Part shown: one piece after another, positions 55,565 to 64,000 of the stretch
How positions within the stretch are numbered: the first letter of the stretch is position 1
Layout of the letters: every line of letters starts with the position of its first letter
Assembly (NCBI RefSeq): GCF_004801855.1
Contig: NZ_SSTC01000020.1
Location: 1 to 64,000 of the forward strand
Direction of reading: 5' to 3'
Length of the DNA stretch: 64,000 nucleotides
From: Pseudomonas sp. A-1
Lineage (GTDB): Bacteria; Pseudomonadota; Gammaproteobacteria; Pseudomonadales; Pseudomonadaceae
Made by a program: the position numbers and the translations under genes
The notes under the pieces: generated by a model
The model's database searches: none
The model's input: only the letters and a program-made list of their open reading frames with translations
What the model was told of the DNA's origin: nothing

Positions 55565-56146
55565 ATGGCTGCGAAGAAGATCCTCATGCTGGTCGGCGAT
55601 TACGTCGAGGACTACGAAGTGATGGTGCCGTTCCAGGCGCTGTCGATGGTCGGCCACACCGTGCACGCGGTGTGTCCGGGCAAGGCCGCCGGGCAGAGCG
55701 TGCGCACCGCGATCCACGACTTCGAGGGCGACCAGACCTACAGCGAGAAGCCGGGGCACAACTTCGCCCTCAACGCCGACTTCGCCGCGGTGCGCGCCGA
55801 GGACTACGACGCGCTGGTGGTGCCGGGCGGCCGCGCGCCGGAGTACCTGCGCCTGAACGCCGAGGTGATCGAACTGGTGCAGGCCATCGCCAAGGCCGGC
55901 AAGCCGATCGCCGCGATCTGCCACGGCGCCCAGCTGCTGGCTGCCGCCGGCGTGCTCAAGGATCGCGCGTGCAGCGCCTACCCGGCCTGCGCCCCGGAGG
56001 TCGCCCTGGCCGGCGGGCGCTACGTGGAAATCCCGGTCGACCAGGCGCACAGCGACGGCAACCTGGTCACCGCCCCGGCCTGGCCGGCGCATCCGGCCTG
56101 GCTGGCGGCCTTCCTCAAGGTGCTGGGTACCCGCATCGAGCTTTGA
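55565..56146 (+). CDS. DJ-1/PfpI family protein
   Basis: 193-aa flavodoxin-like protein. [31 protein letters not shown] and the nucleophile elbow [14 protein letters not shown], with the cysteine expected for glutamine-amidotransferase-like class I members, place it in the DJ-1/PfpI superfamily. Glu in the first third and His after the Cys are typical. Proposed activities are deglycase, chaperone or amidase. GGGAGAG precedes the ATG at 55565. Confidence 0.93.
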   Translation: MAAKKILMLVGDYVEDYEVMVPFQALSMVGHTVHAVCPGKAAGQSVRTAIHDFEGDQTYSEKPGHNFALNADFAAVRAEDYDALVVPGGRAPEYLRLNAEVIELVQAIAKAGKPIAAICHGAQLLAAAGVLKDRACSAYPACAPEVALAGGRYVEIPVDQAHSDGNLVTAPAWPAHPAWLAAFLKVLGTRIEL

Positions 56147-56162
56147 TCCACACACCAGAGCG

Positions 56163-56226
56163 GTAGGGTGCGCGATGCGCACCGCCCGGGGCGCATCGAC
56201 TCCATGGTGCGCGCGGCGCACCCTAC
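56163..56226. repeat. REP-like element (second copy of the GTAGGGTGCGC family)
   Basis: Outer arms GTAGGGTGCGC (56163-56173) and GCGCACCCTAC (56216-56226), with a longer middle than the copy at 51929. It lies between two same-strand genes and ends 17 bp before the start of the next. Confidence 0.85.
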
Positions 56227-56243
56227 GGTTCGAGGAGACACTC

Positions 56244-56552
56244 ATGTGCGAGCTGTACGTCAAGGCCGACCCGATCCTCTACGAGTCGCGCTCGCGCTCG
56301 CTGCGCATCCGCGGGGTGGTCACCACCCTGCGCCTGGAGAACCAGTTCTGGGACATCCTGCGCGAGATCGCCGAGGTCGACGGCATGACCACCAACCAGC
56401 TGATCGCCAAGCTGTACGAGGAGGTCATGGACTACCGCGGCGAGGTGGTCAACTTCGCCTCCTTCCTGCGCGTCAGCTGCACCCGCTACCTGGCCCAGCG
56501 CCGCGACAGGGTCGCGGAGCTGAGCCTGGTCGGCGGTCGGGCTGTCTCCTGA
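56244..56552 (+). CDS. Ribbon-helix-helix domain protein
   Basis: 102 aa. IRGVVTTLRLENQFWDILREIAEVDGMTTNQLIAKLYEEVMDYRG is a ribbon-helix-helix DNA-binding fold of the RHH_4 type, with an N-terminal strand and two helices. No adjacent toxin gene makes it an evident antitoxin. GAGGAG precedes the ATG at 56244. A REP element sits just upstream. Confidence 0.85.
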   Translation: MCELYVKADPILYESRSRSLRIRGVVTTLRLENQFWDILREIAEVDGMTTNQLIAKLYEEVMDYRGEVVNFASFLRVSCTRYLAQRRDRVAELSLVGGRAVS

Positions 56553-56570
56553 TAGACGCCCGGTGCTGCC

Positions 56571-57683
56571 TCACAAGCCGCAATCCTCCGCCTGGCGGTC
56601 CAGCAGGCGGCGCTGCAGGGCGCGCACCTCGGCGTTGGGTTGCTGCTGCTCGATGAAGGCGAGCAGCGGGTCCTCCACCGCGGTGCTCACCCCGGCCAGT
56701 TCCTCGATCACCGCCTGGCCGCAGAACGGCACGTAGGCCTCGGAGTAGCCGCCCTCGTGGACCAGCACCAGGCGGCCGTCGGCGAACTCCTCGGCGACCT
56801 GGCGCAGGCGTGCGGTCATCGCCCGGAAGGTGCCGCTGTGCGCCAGCATGCGCGCCAGCGGGTCGACCGCGTTGGCGTCGTAGCCGCAGGCGACCACGAT
56901 CAGCTGCGGGCGGAAGCGCGCCAGCGCCGGCACCACCAGGCGCTCGAAGGCGTACAGGTAGGCGTCGTGGCCGCCGCCCGGCAGCAGCGGGATGTTCAGG
57001 TTGCAGCCCTCGCCGGCGCCGGCGCCGCGATCCGCCGCGCCGCCGTAGCCGGCCGGGAAGCAGCCCTCCTGGTGCAGGGAGATGGTCAGCACGTCCGGGC
57101 GCTGGTAGTAGATCGCCTGGGTGCCGTTGCCGTGGTGCACGTCCCAGTCGATCACCGCCACCCGCTCGACGCCGTGGCGCGCCCGGGCCGCCTCGATGGC
57201 CAGCGGGATGTTGGCGAGGAAGCAGAAGCCCATCGCCTGGTCGGCCAGGCAGTGGTGGCCCGGCGGGCGGGACAGCGCGTAGGCGTTGCCCGCCTCGCCG
57301 TGCAGCACGGTGTCCACCGCGGCGATGGCCAGTCCGGCGGACAGCCGGGCGATCTCGTAGCTGCCCGGGCCGATCGGTGCGTGCTCGCCGAGCAGGCCGC
57401 CGCCGGCGTCGCTGAGCGCCTTGAAGCGCTGCAGGTAGTGCGCCGGATGCACGCGCAGCAGGTCCTCGTCGCTGGCCGGCGCGGCCGTGCGCAGGTCGAG
57501 CTGGCGGGTCAGGCCGGAAACGTCCATCAGGTTTTTCAGGCGGCGCTTGGTTTCCGGCGACTCGGCGTGCCCGGCGGCGGCCGGCGGCTGCACCCAGCCG
57601 CCCACCGGCAGGATCAGCGCGTGCTGGCTGGCGCTGTGCCAGAGGCAGAGTTCGTCGAAGAGGAAGGCAGTGCGTCGGTTCAT
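56571..57683 (-). CDS. Class II histone-deacetylase-family deacetylase (acetylpolyamine amidohydrolase-like)
   Basis: 370 aa arginase-fold Zn hydrolase. SRPPGHHCLADQAMGFCFLANI, VAVIDWDVHHGNGTQAIYY (zinc ligands Asp and His), SLHQEGCFPAG, ACGYDANAVDPLARM and VHEGGYSEAYVPFCG are the HDAC motifs. Bacterial members deacetylate acetylpolyamines or related amides. AAGGAG lies 9 nt upstream. It is the last gene of a minus-strand run LuxR-OMP-MFS-HDAC, 25 bp after the transporter gene. Confidence 0.93.
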   Translation of the reverse strand: MNRRTAFLFDELCLWHSASQHALILPVGGWVQPPAAAGHAESPETKRRLKNLMDVSGLTRQLDLRTAAPASDEDLLRVHPAHYLQRFKALSDAGGGLLGEHAPIGPGSYEIARLSAGLAIAAVDTVLHGEAGNAYALSRPPGHHCLADQAMGFCFLANIPLAIEAARARHGVERVAVIDWDVHHGNGTQAIYYQRPDVLTISLHQEGCFPAGYGGAADRGAGAGEGCNLNIPLLPGGGHDAYLYAFERLVVPALARFRPQLIVVACGYDANAVDPLARMLAHSGTFRAMTARLRQVAEEFADGRLVLVHEGGYSEAYVPFCGQAVIEELAGVSTAVEDPLLAFIEQQQPNAEVRALQRRLLDRQAEDCGL

Positions 57684-57708
57684 CTCGGGTACTCCTTGGA
57701 ACAGGGAT

Positions 57709-58878
57709 TCAGGCCGGCTGGCGGCGGTTGATGGCGAGGATCAGGCCCAGCGACAGGGCGGTGCAGGCGGCGGCGCCGAGCAGCACGCCGTGGAAGTCGC
57801 CGCCGCTGGCTTCGAGCAGGCGACCGGCGATGGCCGGGCCGAGGGCGAGGCCGCCGCCGATCACCAGGTTGGTGGCGTTCATCAGCCGGCCGCTGGGGTC
57901 GAGGGCGGCCAGGCTGGCGAGGATGTAGGGCAGGACGAAGGTCCAGGTGAACTTGAACAGCAGCGCGGCGGCGGCGAAGCGGGCCAGTTGCGGCTGATCG
58001 AGCAGCAGGAGGATGGCGCCGAGCATCATCAGGTAGCCGGCCAGCAGCAGCGGCGCGCGGCCCCAGCGTTCGCCGAGCAGCGAGGCGCAGCCGGCACCGG
58101 CGATGCCGAGCAGGGTGGCCACGGCGAGGATGTCGCCGCTTTCACCGGCCGACAGGCCGGCCTGGCCGGCGATGCCGCCGATGAAGGTCCACACCGCGCT
58201 GAGGGCGACGTAGAAGGCCAGCACGGCGAGGATGCCGAGCCCGGCGCGCAGGCGCTGGTCGCTGCCCGGTTCGCTGGTCGTGCGGGCAACATCCCGGCCG
58301 GCGGCCGGCAGGCAGCGGGTCAGCGGCAGGCACAGGCCCATCAGCCCGGCGAGCAGCAGGTAGGCGGCGGCGATGCCGTGTGCGGCGAACAGCCCCGGCA
58401 GCACGGCGAGGCCGAGCGCGCCGATCACCAGCTGGCCCATCACCCACAGGCCATAGGTGCGGCCGGGGTTGGCGGTGCTGGCCGCACTGGACATGCACAG
58501 GATCATCAGCGAACCACCGGCCAGGGCGCTGACGAAGCGCAGGGCGAGCAGCGTCGAATAGCCGCTGGCGAACGCCGAGGCCAGGTTGGCGGCGACGAAC
58601 AGCAGCCCGGCGGCGAGTGCGGCGCGGCGCCAGTCGACGCGGCGCAGCCACCACCAGGCCGGCAGGGTGGCCAGGCTCATGGCGCCCAGCTCGCAGGAGA
58701 ACAGATCGCCGATCTGCGCCGGGGCGAGCTGCCACTGCGCGGCGAGCTGGGCGGCCAGCGCCGGGGCGGTCATCAGCACCGCCGGGGTGATGGCGGCGAG
58801 CAGGACGATGGCGGCGAGCAGGGCGAGGCCGCCGCTGGCGCGGGAGGCCGCGCCCTCGATGTGGGTCTGGGTGGTCAT
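57709..58878 (-). CDS. MFS transporter
   Basis: 389 aa with about 12 hydrophobic segments. N-terminal LLAAITPAVLMTAPALAAQLAAQW and the motif ALRFVSALAGGSLMILCMSS fit a drug/organic-solute MFS permease. GGAGC precedes the ATG. It lies 13 bp after the outer-membrane protein gene and 25 bp before the deacetylase gene, so all three are probably one operon. The substrate is unknown but could be the acetylated compound hydrolysed by the deacetylase. Confidence 0.9.
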   Translation of the reverse strand: MTTQTHIEGAASRASGGLALLAAIVLLAAITPAVLMTAPALAAQLAAQWQLAPAQIGDLFSCELGAMSLATLPAWWWLRRVDWRRAALAAGLLFVAANLASAFASGYSTLLALRFVSALAGGSLMILCMSSAASTANPGRTYGLWVMGQLVIGALGLAVLPGLFAAHGIAAAYLLLAGLMGLCLPLTRCLPAAGRDVARTTSEPGSDQRLRAGLGILAVLAFYVALSAVWTFIGGIAGQAGLSAGESGDILAVATLLGIAGAGCASLLGERWGRAPLLLAGYLMMLGAILLLLDQPQLARFAAAALLFKFTWTFVLPYILASLAALDPSGRLMNATNLVIGGGLALGPAIAGRLLEASGGDFHGVLLGAAACTALSLGLILAINRRQPA

Positions 58879-58891
58879 GGGATGCTCCGGA

Positions 58892-59776
58892 TCAGAACAC
58901 GTGGACCAGGCGCAGCAGGGCCTGCTCGCCGTGGAAGCCGTTGTCGGTGTCGAGGTTGCGCGACAGGGCGAATAGCAGCTGGTTCTTCTGGTCCAGCCAG
59001 TGGCCGAGCTCGAAGCCGAGCTGGGTGTAGCGCTGGTGGGTGCCGTCGAGGGTGTCGCCGTCCAGGCTCAGCTCGCCGCCGTCGGCGTGGATCAGGCGCA
59101 GCGCGCCGTAGCTGGCCGGGGTGAAGTCGTAGGAGGCGAAGGCCTGCAGGCGATACAGCGGGTCCTGCTCGAGGTCCATGCCGTGGTAGTCGTCGTTCTT
59201 GCCGTAGAGCTGCGCCTCGAGGTTGGCCTCCAGCACCCAATTCTCGCCGACGCCCTGGGTGTAGTTGTAGTTGAAGGTCGCCGTCCAGCGGTTGGCGCCC
59301 GGCGAGACGTCGGGGTTGCCGGCGTGGTACTCGCCCAGCGGCGCGCCGATCAGGGTCAGCAGGCCGCTGTAGGTGCGGCGCTCCGGGTCGTTGATGAAGA
59401 ACAGGGTGCCGCCGAACTGCGGATCGCCGAGGCCCTGCTCGCTGCGGTGCGCGGTGCTGCCCGGCAGGCGCGCCTCGATGTCGGCCAGCGGGATGATGAA
59501 CTGCGGGGTGCACAGGGTGCCGCAGAGGTCGCTGAACCACAGCTGGCGCCAGGCGAAGGCGTTGACGGTCAGTTCGGCGTCCTTGTCGGTGCCATGTGCG
59601 CCGCGGAACTCGTCGGCGCGCACGGCCGGCAGGTAGAACACGCCGAGGCTGGTGCCGACCGGCGCGGTGAAGAAGTCGCGGGCATTGAGGTCGGCGGCGC
59701 TGGCGCCGGAAGCGGCGAGGCTGGCGGTCAAGCCGAGCAGGGTGGCGCCAAGCAGGCGTCGGGGCGATGCGGTCAT
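58892..59776 (-). CDS. Outer-membrane transporter-like protein (phenol MetA-degradation family)
   Basis: 294 aa. Signal peptide of about 30 residues (GASAAD), then an aromatic-rich beta-barrel pattern (SLGVFYLPAVRADEF, FGGTLFFINDP, FNYNYTQGVGENWVLEANLEAQLYG) ending in LVHVF with terminal Phe. The family assignment (putative MetA-pathway outer-membrane protein) is by pattern and moderately sure. AGAGGAAAC precedes the start at 59776. Confidence 0.8.
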   Translation of the reverse strand: MTASPRRLLGATLLGLTASLAASGASAADLNARDFFTAPVGTSLGVFYLPAVRADEFRGAHGTDKDAELTVNAFAWRQLWFSDLCGTLCTPQFIIPLADIEARLPGSTAHRSEQGLGDPQFGGTLFFINDPERRTYSGLLTLIGAPLGEYHAGNPDVSPGANRWTATFNYNYTQGVGENWVLEANLEAQLYGKNDDYHGMDLEQDPLYRLQAFASYDFTPASYGALRLIHADGGELSLDGDTLDGTHQRYTQLGFELGHWLDQKNQLLFALSRNLDTDNGFHGEQALLRLVHVF

Positions 59777-59905
59777 GCGGTGTTTCCTCTCTTGTTGTTG
59801 TGCTGGAGCGCGGCGGCCCACGATTTTCTGCGGGCAAGCCGAACCCGGCCCGGCCGGCGCGAGGCGCGGCGGGATGGGCGGACATGCGGGGTTACCCGGT
59901 GTGGA

Positions 59906-60895
59906 TCAATCGGGGGCGAGCCGGTGCAGCAGGTGGGCGACGCTGGCCTTGTCGTTGACGCCGAGCTTGGCGTAGATGGTGCGGATGTGGTGGCGCACGG
60001 TGTTGGGCGCCAGCCCCAGTTCGCGGGCGATCTCCTTGTAGGTGCGCCCTTCGCCGAACAGCAGGGCGACCTCGCGCTCGCGGCCGCTGAGCCGCTCCAT
60101 CGGCCCGCGGCGGCGTGCGGTGAGCAGGTGCAGGTCGCCGACGATGCGTGACTCGATCGCCAGATGTTCGCCCGCGTAGCCCTGCGGGCTGGCCTGCTCC
60201 GGCAGCTGCGGCCCGGTCCACTGCGGCCATTCGGTGAGCAGCAACTCGACGAAGCCGCGTTCGGCGCAGTACAGCACGCCATGGCGGTCGCACACCGCCA
60301 TGGCCAGCGCCTGCGACTGCAGCGACTCGCGCATGGCCACCAGGGTGCGGATCTGGTTGACCGAGACAGCAGCGACCAGGTGCGGCATCAGGTTGTCGAG
60401 CAGCAGGCGCTCGAGCTCGCCGAAGCGCGGCGCCCCGGGCTGGCGGTACAGCGCGAGGTGGTCGCTGAGCTGGGTCAGCGGATCGACGTGGATGATGCAG
60501 ATCAGTTCGCCGAGCTCGTGGCGTGCGGCCAGCCAGCGCAGTCCGGCCGGGCTGTCGGCGGCCTGCATGTCGATGATCACCGCATGCCCCGGTGAGGAGT
60601 GGACGCGGTCGACGGTGATGTCCTGTTCGCGGATCGACTGCCAGTCGTCGAGATACTCGGCCGGCAGGCCGAACAGGTGGCGGCTGTGCTCCTCGGGCAG
60701 GCCGTCGATCAGCGCGGCGCGTCCCCACCAGGCCTTGTCGAACGGCAGCAAGCGTTGCAGGCGTTGCAGCGCCTGGTGGTGGAAGCTCTCGAGGGCCTTG
60801 TCCCTGGCCAGGCGGTTGATGTCCAGCAGGGCGTTGCCGAACTCGGCCAGCCAGTGGCTGGCGATCGGCGGGTCTTGCCGTGCGGGGCTGCGCAT
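59906..60895 (-). CDS. LuxR-family transcriptional regulator with sensor domain
   Basis: 329 aa. The N-terminal 265 residues form a sensor-like domain with no clear autoinducer-binding signature. The C-terminal HTH has LSGREREVALLFGEGRTYKEIARELGLAPNTVRHHIRTIYAKLGV. The start at 60895 has GAGGAG upstream; longer frames run into the guaB promoter. It is co-directional with the OMP-MFS-deacetylase run and diverges from guaB, so it is likely the local regulator. Confidence 0.9.
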   Translation of the reverse strand: MRSPARQDPPIASHWLAEFGNALLDINRLARDKALESFHHQALQRLQRLLPFDKAWWGRAALIDGLPEEHSRHLFGLPAEYLDDWQSIREQDITVDRVHSSPGHAVIIDMQAADSPAGLRWLAARHELGELICIIHVDPLTQLSDHLALYRQPGAPRFGELERLLLDNLMPHLVAAVSVNQIRTLVAMRESLQSQALAMAVCDRHGVLYCAERGFVELLLTEWPQWTGPQLPEQASPQGYAGEHLAIESRIVGDLHLLTARRRGPMERLSGREREVALLFGEGRTYKEIARELGLAPNTVRHHIRTIYAKLGVNDKASVAHLLHRLAPD

Positions 60896-61051
60896 ACGGT
60901 GCTCCTCGGGCCGGATTCTTGTCGTTGTCGGCGCCGGCCTGCCGCGGCAGGGGGCTGGGATCGAGTATCGACCCGTGGGAGAGGGCGCACTATCCTGCAG
61001 ATGCAGGATGCGTTCGTCCGCTCGCAGGCTGTCGCCAGGCGCGGACTTGCG

Positions 61052-62588
<1,537 letters not shown>

Positions 62589-62610
62589 TTGCTGAGCTTT
62601 TGAACTGGCG

Positions 62611-62640
62611 ACACGGGGCTGCTTTTCAGCCCCGTGTCGT
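62611..62640 (+). terminator. Hairpin between guaB and guaA
   Basis: 11-bp stem ACACGGGGCTG (62611-62621) with CAGCCCCGTGT (62627-62637). The following T-run is weak (CGTTTGTG), so it may only attenuate reading from guaB into guaA. Confidence 0.5.
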
Positions 62641-62667
62641 TTGTGCATTCCGCTACGAGAGATGGCC

Positions 62668-64000
62668 ATGGCCCACCACGACATTCACGCTCACCGGATC
62701 CTGATCCTCGACTTCGGTTCCCAGTACACCCAGCTGATCGCCCGCCGCGTGCGCGAGATCGGCGTGTACTGCGAGATCCACCCGTTCGACATGGACGACG
62801 AGGCGATCCGCGCCTTCGACCCGCGCGGCATCATCCTCGCCGGCGGTCCGGAGTCGGTGCACGAGGAGAACAGCCCGCGCGCGCCGCAGGCGGTGTTCGA
62901 CCTGGGCGTGCCGCTGTTCGGCATCTGCTACGGCATGCAGACCATGTCCGAGCAGCTCGGCGGCAAGGTGCAGGGCTCCGACCTGCGCGAGTTCGGCTAC
63001 GCCCGCGTCGACCTGGTCGGCAAGAGCCGCCTGCTCGACGGCATCGAGGACCACATGGACGACGACGGCCTGCTCAGCCTCGACGTGTGGATGAGCCACG
63101 GTGACAAGGTCACCACGCTGCCGGAAGGCTTCCACATCGTCGCCAGCACCCCGAGCTGCCCGATCGCCGCCATCGCCGACGACAACCGCTGCTACTACGG
63201 CGTGCAGTTCCATCCGGAAGTGACTCACACCAAGCAGGGCGGCCGCATCCTGTCGCGCTTCATCCTCGACATCTGCGGCTGCGAGGCGCTGTGGACCCCG
63301 GCCAACATCGTCGAGGACGCCATCGCCACCGTGCGCAAGCAGGTCGGTGACCGCAAGGTGCTGCTCGGCCTGTCCGGCGGCGTCGATTCCTCGGTGGTCG
63401 CCGCGCTGCTGCACCGCGCCATCGGCGAGCAACTGACCTGCGTGTTCGTCGACAACGGCCTGCTGCGCCTGCACGAGGGCGACCAGGTGATGGCCATGTT
63501 CGCCGAGAACATGGGCGTCAAGGTGATCCGCGCCAACGCCGAGGAGCTGTTCCTCGGCCGCCTGGCCGGCGTCAGCGATCCGGAGCAGAAGCGCAAGATC
63601 ATCGGCCGCAGCTTCATCGAGGTGTTCGACCAGGAGGCCAAGAAGCTCGAGGGCATCGACTTCCTCGCCCAGGGCACCATCTACCCGGACGTGATCGAGT
63701 CGGCCGGCGCCAAGACCGGCAAGGCCCACGTGATCAAGTCGCACCACAACGTCGGCGGCCTGCCGGAGGACATGCAGTTCCAGCTGGTCGAGCCGCTGCG
63801 CGAGCTGTTCAAGGACGAGGTGCGCAAGATCGGCCTCGAACTCGGCCTGCCCTACGACATGGTCTACCGCCACCCGTTCCCGGGCCCGGGCCTGGGCGTG
63901 CGCATCCTCGGCGAGGTGAAGAAGGAGTACGCCGACCTGCTGCGTCGCGCCGACCACATCTTCATCGAGGAGCTGCGCAACTTCGACTGGTACCACAAGA
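62668..64000 (+). CDS. guaA: GMP synthase (glutamine-hydrolysing), C-terminus cut off
   Basis: Converts XMP to GMP with glutamine. 444 codons are visible of about 525. The class I amidotransferase domain has the nucleophile GICYGMQTM and FHPEVTHT; the ATP pyrophosphatase domain has [14 protein letters not shown]. The PPi-binding and dimerisation domain is in progress at the edge ([15 protein letters not shown]). [10 protein letters not shown] at 62668 fits the family best; an ATG two codons earlier is possible. Confidence 0.96.
   Translation, partial: MAHHDIHAHRILILDFGSQYTQLIARRVREIGVYCEIHPFDMDDEAIRAFDPRGIILAGGPESVHEENSPRAPQAVFDLGVPLFGICYGMQTMSEQLGGKVQGSDLREFGYARVDLVGKSRLLDGIEDHMDDDGLLSLDVWMSHGDKVTTLPEGFHIVASTPSCPIAAIADDNRCYYGVQFHPEVTHTKQGGRILSRFILDICGCEALWTPANIVEDAIATVRKQVGDRKVLLGLSGGVDSSVVAALLHRAIGEQLTCVFVDNGLLRLHEGDQVMAMFAENMGVKVIRANAEELFLGRLAGVSDPEQKRKIIGRSFIEVFDQEAKKLEGIDFLAQGTIYPDVIESAGAKTGKAHVIKSHHNVGGLPEDMQFQLVEPLRELFKDEVRKIGLELGLPYDMVYRHPFPGPGLGVRILGEVKKEYADLLRRADHIFIEELRNFDWYHK

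Noticed and set aside
56244-56552. Toxin-antitoxin module with the ribbon-helix-helix protein as antitoxin
   Set aside because: No small toxin-like gene lies next to it on either side; neighbours are a DJ-1 protein and a deacetylase.

Overview
This is a high-GC chromosomal window from a member of the Pseudomonadaceae, most likely Pseudomonas sensu lato. The evidence is the Pseudomonas-type tmRNA tag (ANDDNYALAA), the order rpsT / murJ-ribF-ileS-lspA-fkpB-ispH / pilE-pilY1-pilX-pilW-pilV-fimU-fimT / thiO, and the blocks nadC-DUF1631-ampD-ampE and speC, all of which are recognisable Pseudomonas arrangements.

Layout. 1-6.6 kb: truncated ahpF, ahpC, tmRNA, a GAPDH resembling the ArsJ-associated type, a bacteriohemerythrin, a LEA14-like lipoprotein, a Bcr/CflA drug exporter and rpsT. 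6.7-14.2 kb: murJ, then the tightly overlapping ribF-ileS-lspA-fkpB run, then ispH. 14.2-22.1 kb: the minor-pilin/adhesin operon of type IV pili on the minus strand, read fimU-pilV-pilW-pilX-pilY1-pilE, with fimT upstream. Its pilY1 is unusually large because three repeated beta-rich modules split its von Willebrand A domain. 22.4-23.5 kb: thiO and tRNA-Thr(CGU).

23.5-35.8 kb is an integrated element of about 12.3 kb in the 3' end of tRNA-Thr. All its genes lie on the plus strand: a P4-type integrase, a coiled-coil protein behind a LexA-like dyad, an AlpA-like regulator, a Rha-type regulator, a C4/CI-type structured antisense RNA, five small overlapping genes, a CHC2-DUF927 primase-helicase, an iteron cluster, two more small genes, a lower-GC cargo pair (membrane protein plus CoiA-like nuclease), a second iteron array, a small phage-type gene and a repeat-rich right end. 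No capsid, terminase, portal, relaxase or conjugation gene is visible. The layout best fits a phage satellite (P4/PICI-like), or otherwise a small integrative mobilizable element. One inner loop of the C4-like RNA is complementary over eight bases to the Shine-Dalgarno region of the next gene. The cargo pair sits where such elements usually carry anti-phage functions.

35.9-45 kb: nadC, a DUF1631 protein, ampD-ampE, tatD, prfC and speC, the last behind a leader with its own intrinsic terminator. 45-52 kb: an apparently Fur-controlled iron block with an FMN alpha-hydroxyacid oxidase, a PiuA-like TonB receptor, a PiuC-like dioxygenase and a PepSY-flavodoxin-reductase fusion; Fur-like boxes precede three of the transcription units. 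52-61 kb: xseA, a LysR regulator divergent from a PACE exporter, a zinc-ribbon protein, a DJ-1/PfpI protein, a ribbon-helix-helix protein, and a minus-strand cluster of LuxR regulator, outer-membrane protein, MFS transporter and class II deacetylase. 61-64 kb: guaB and the truncated guaA.

Compared with the classical Pseudomonas aeruginosa order (recalled, not computed), pilA-pilB-pilC-pilD and pilS-pilR are missing from the interval between thiO and nadC, and the satellite-like element lies there instead.
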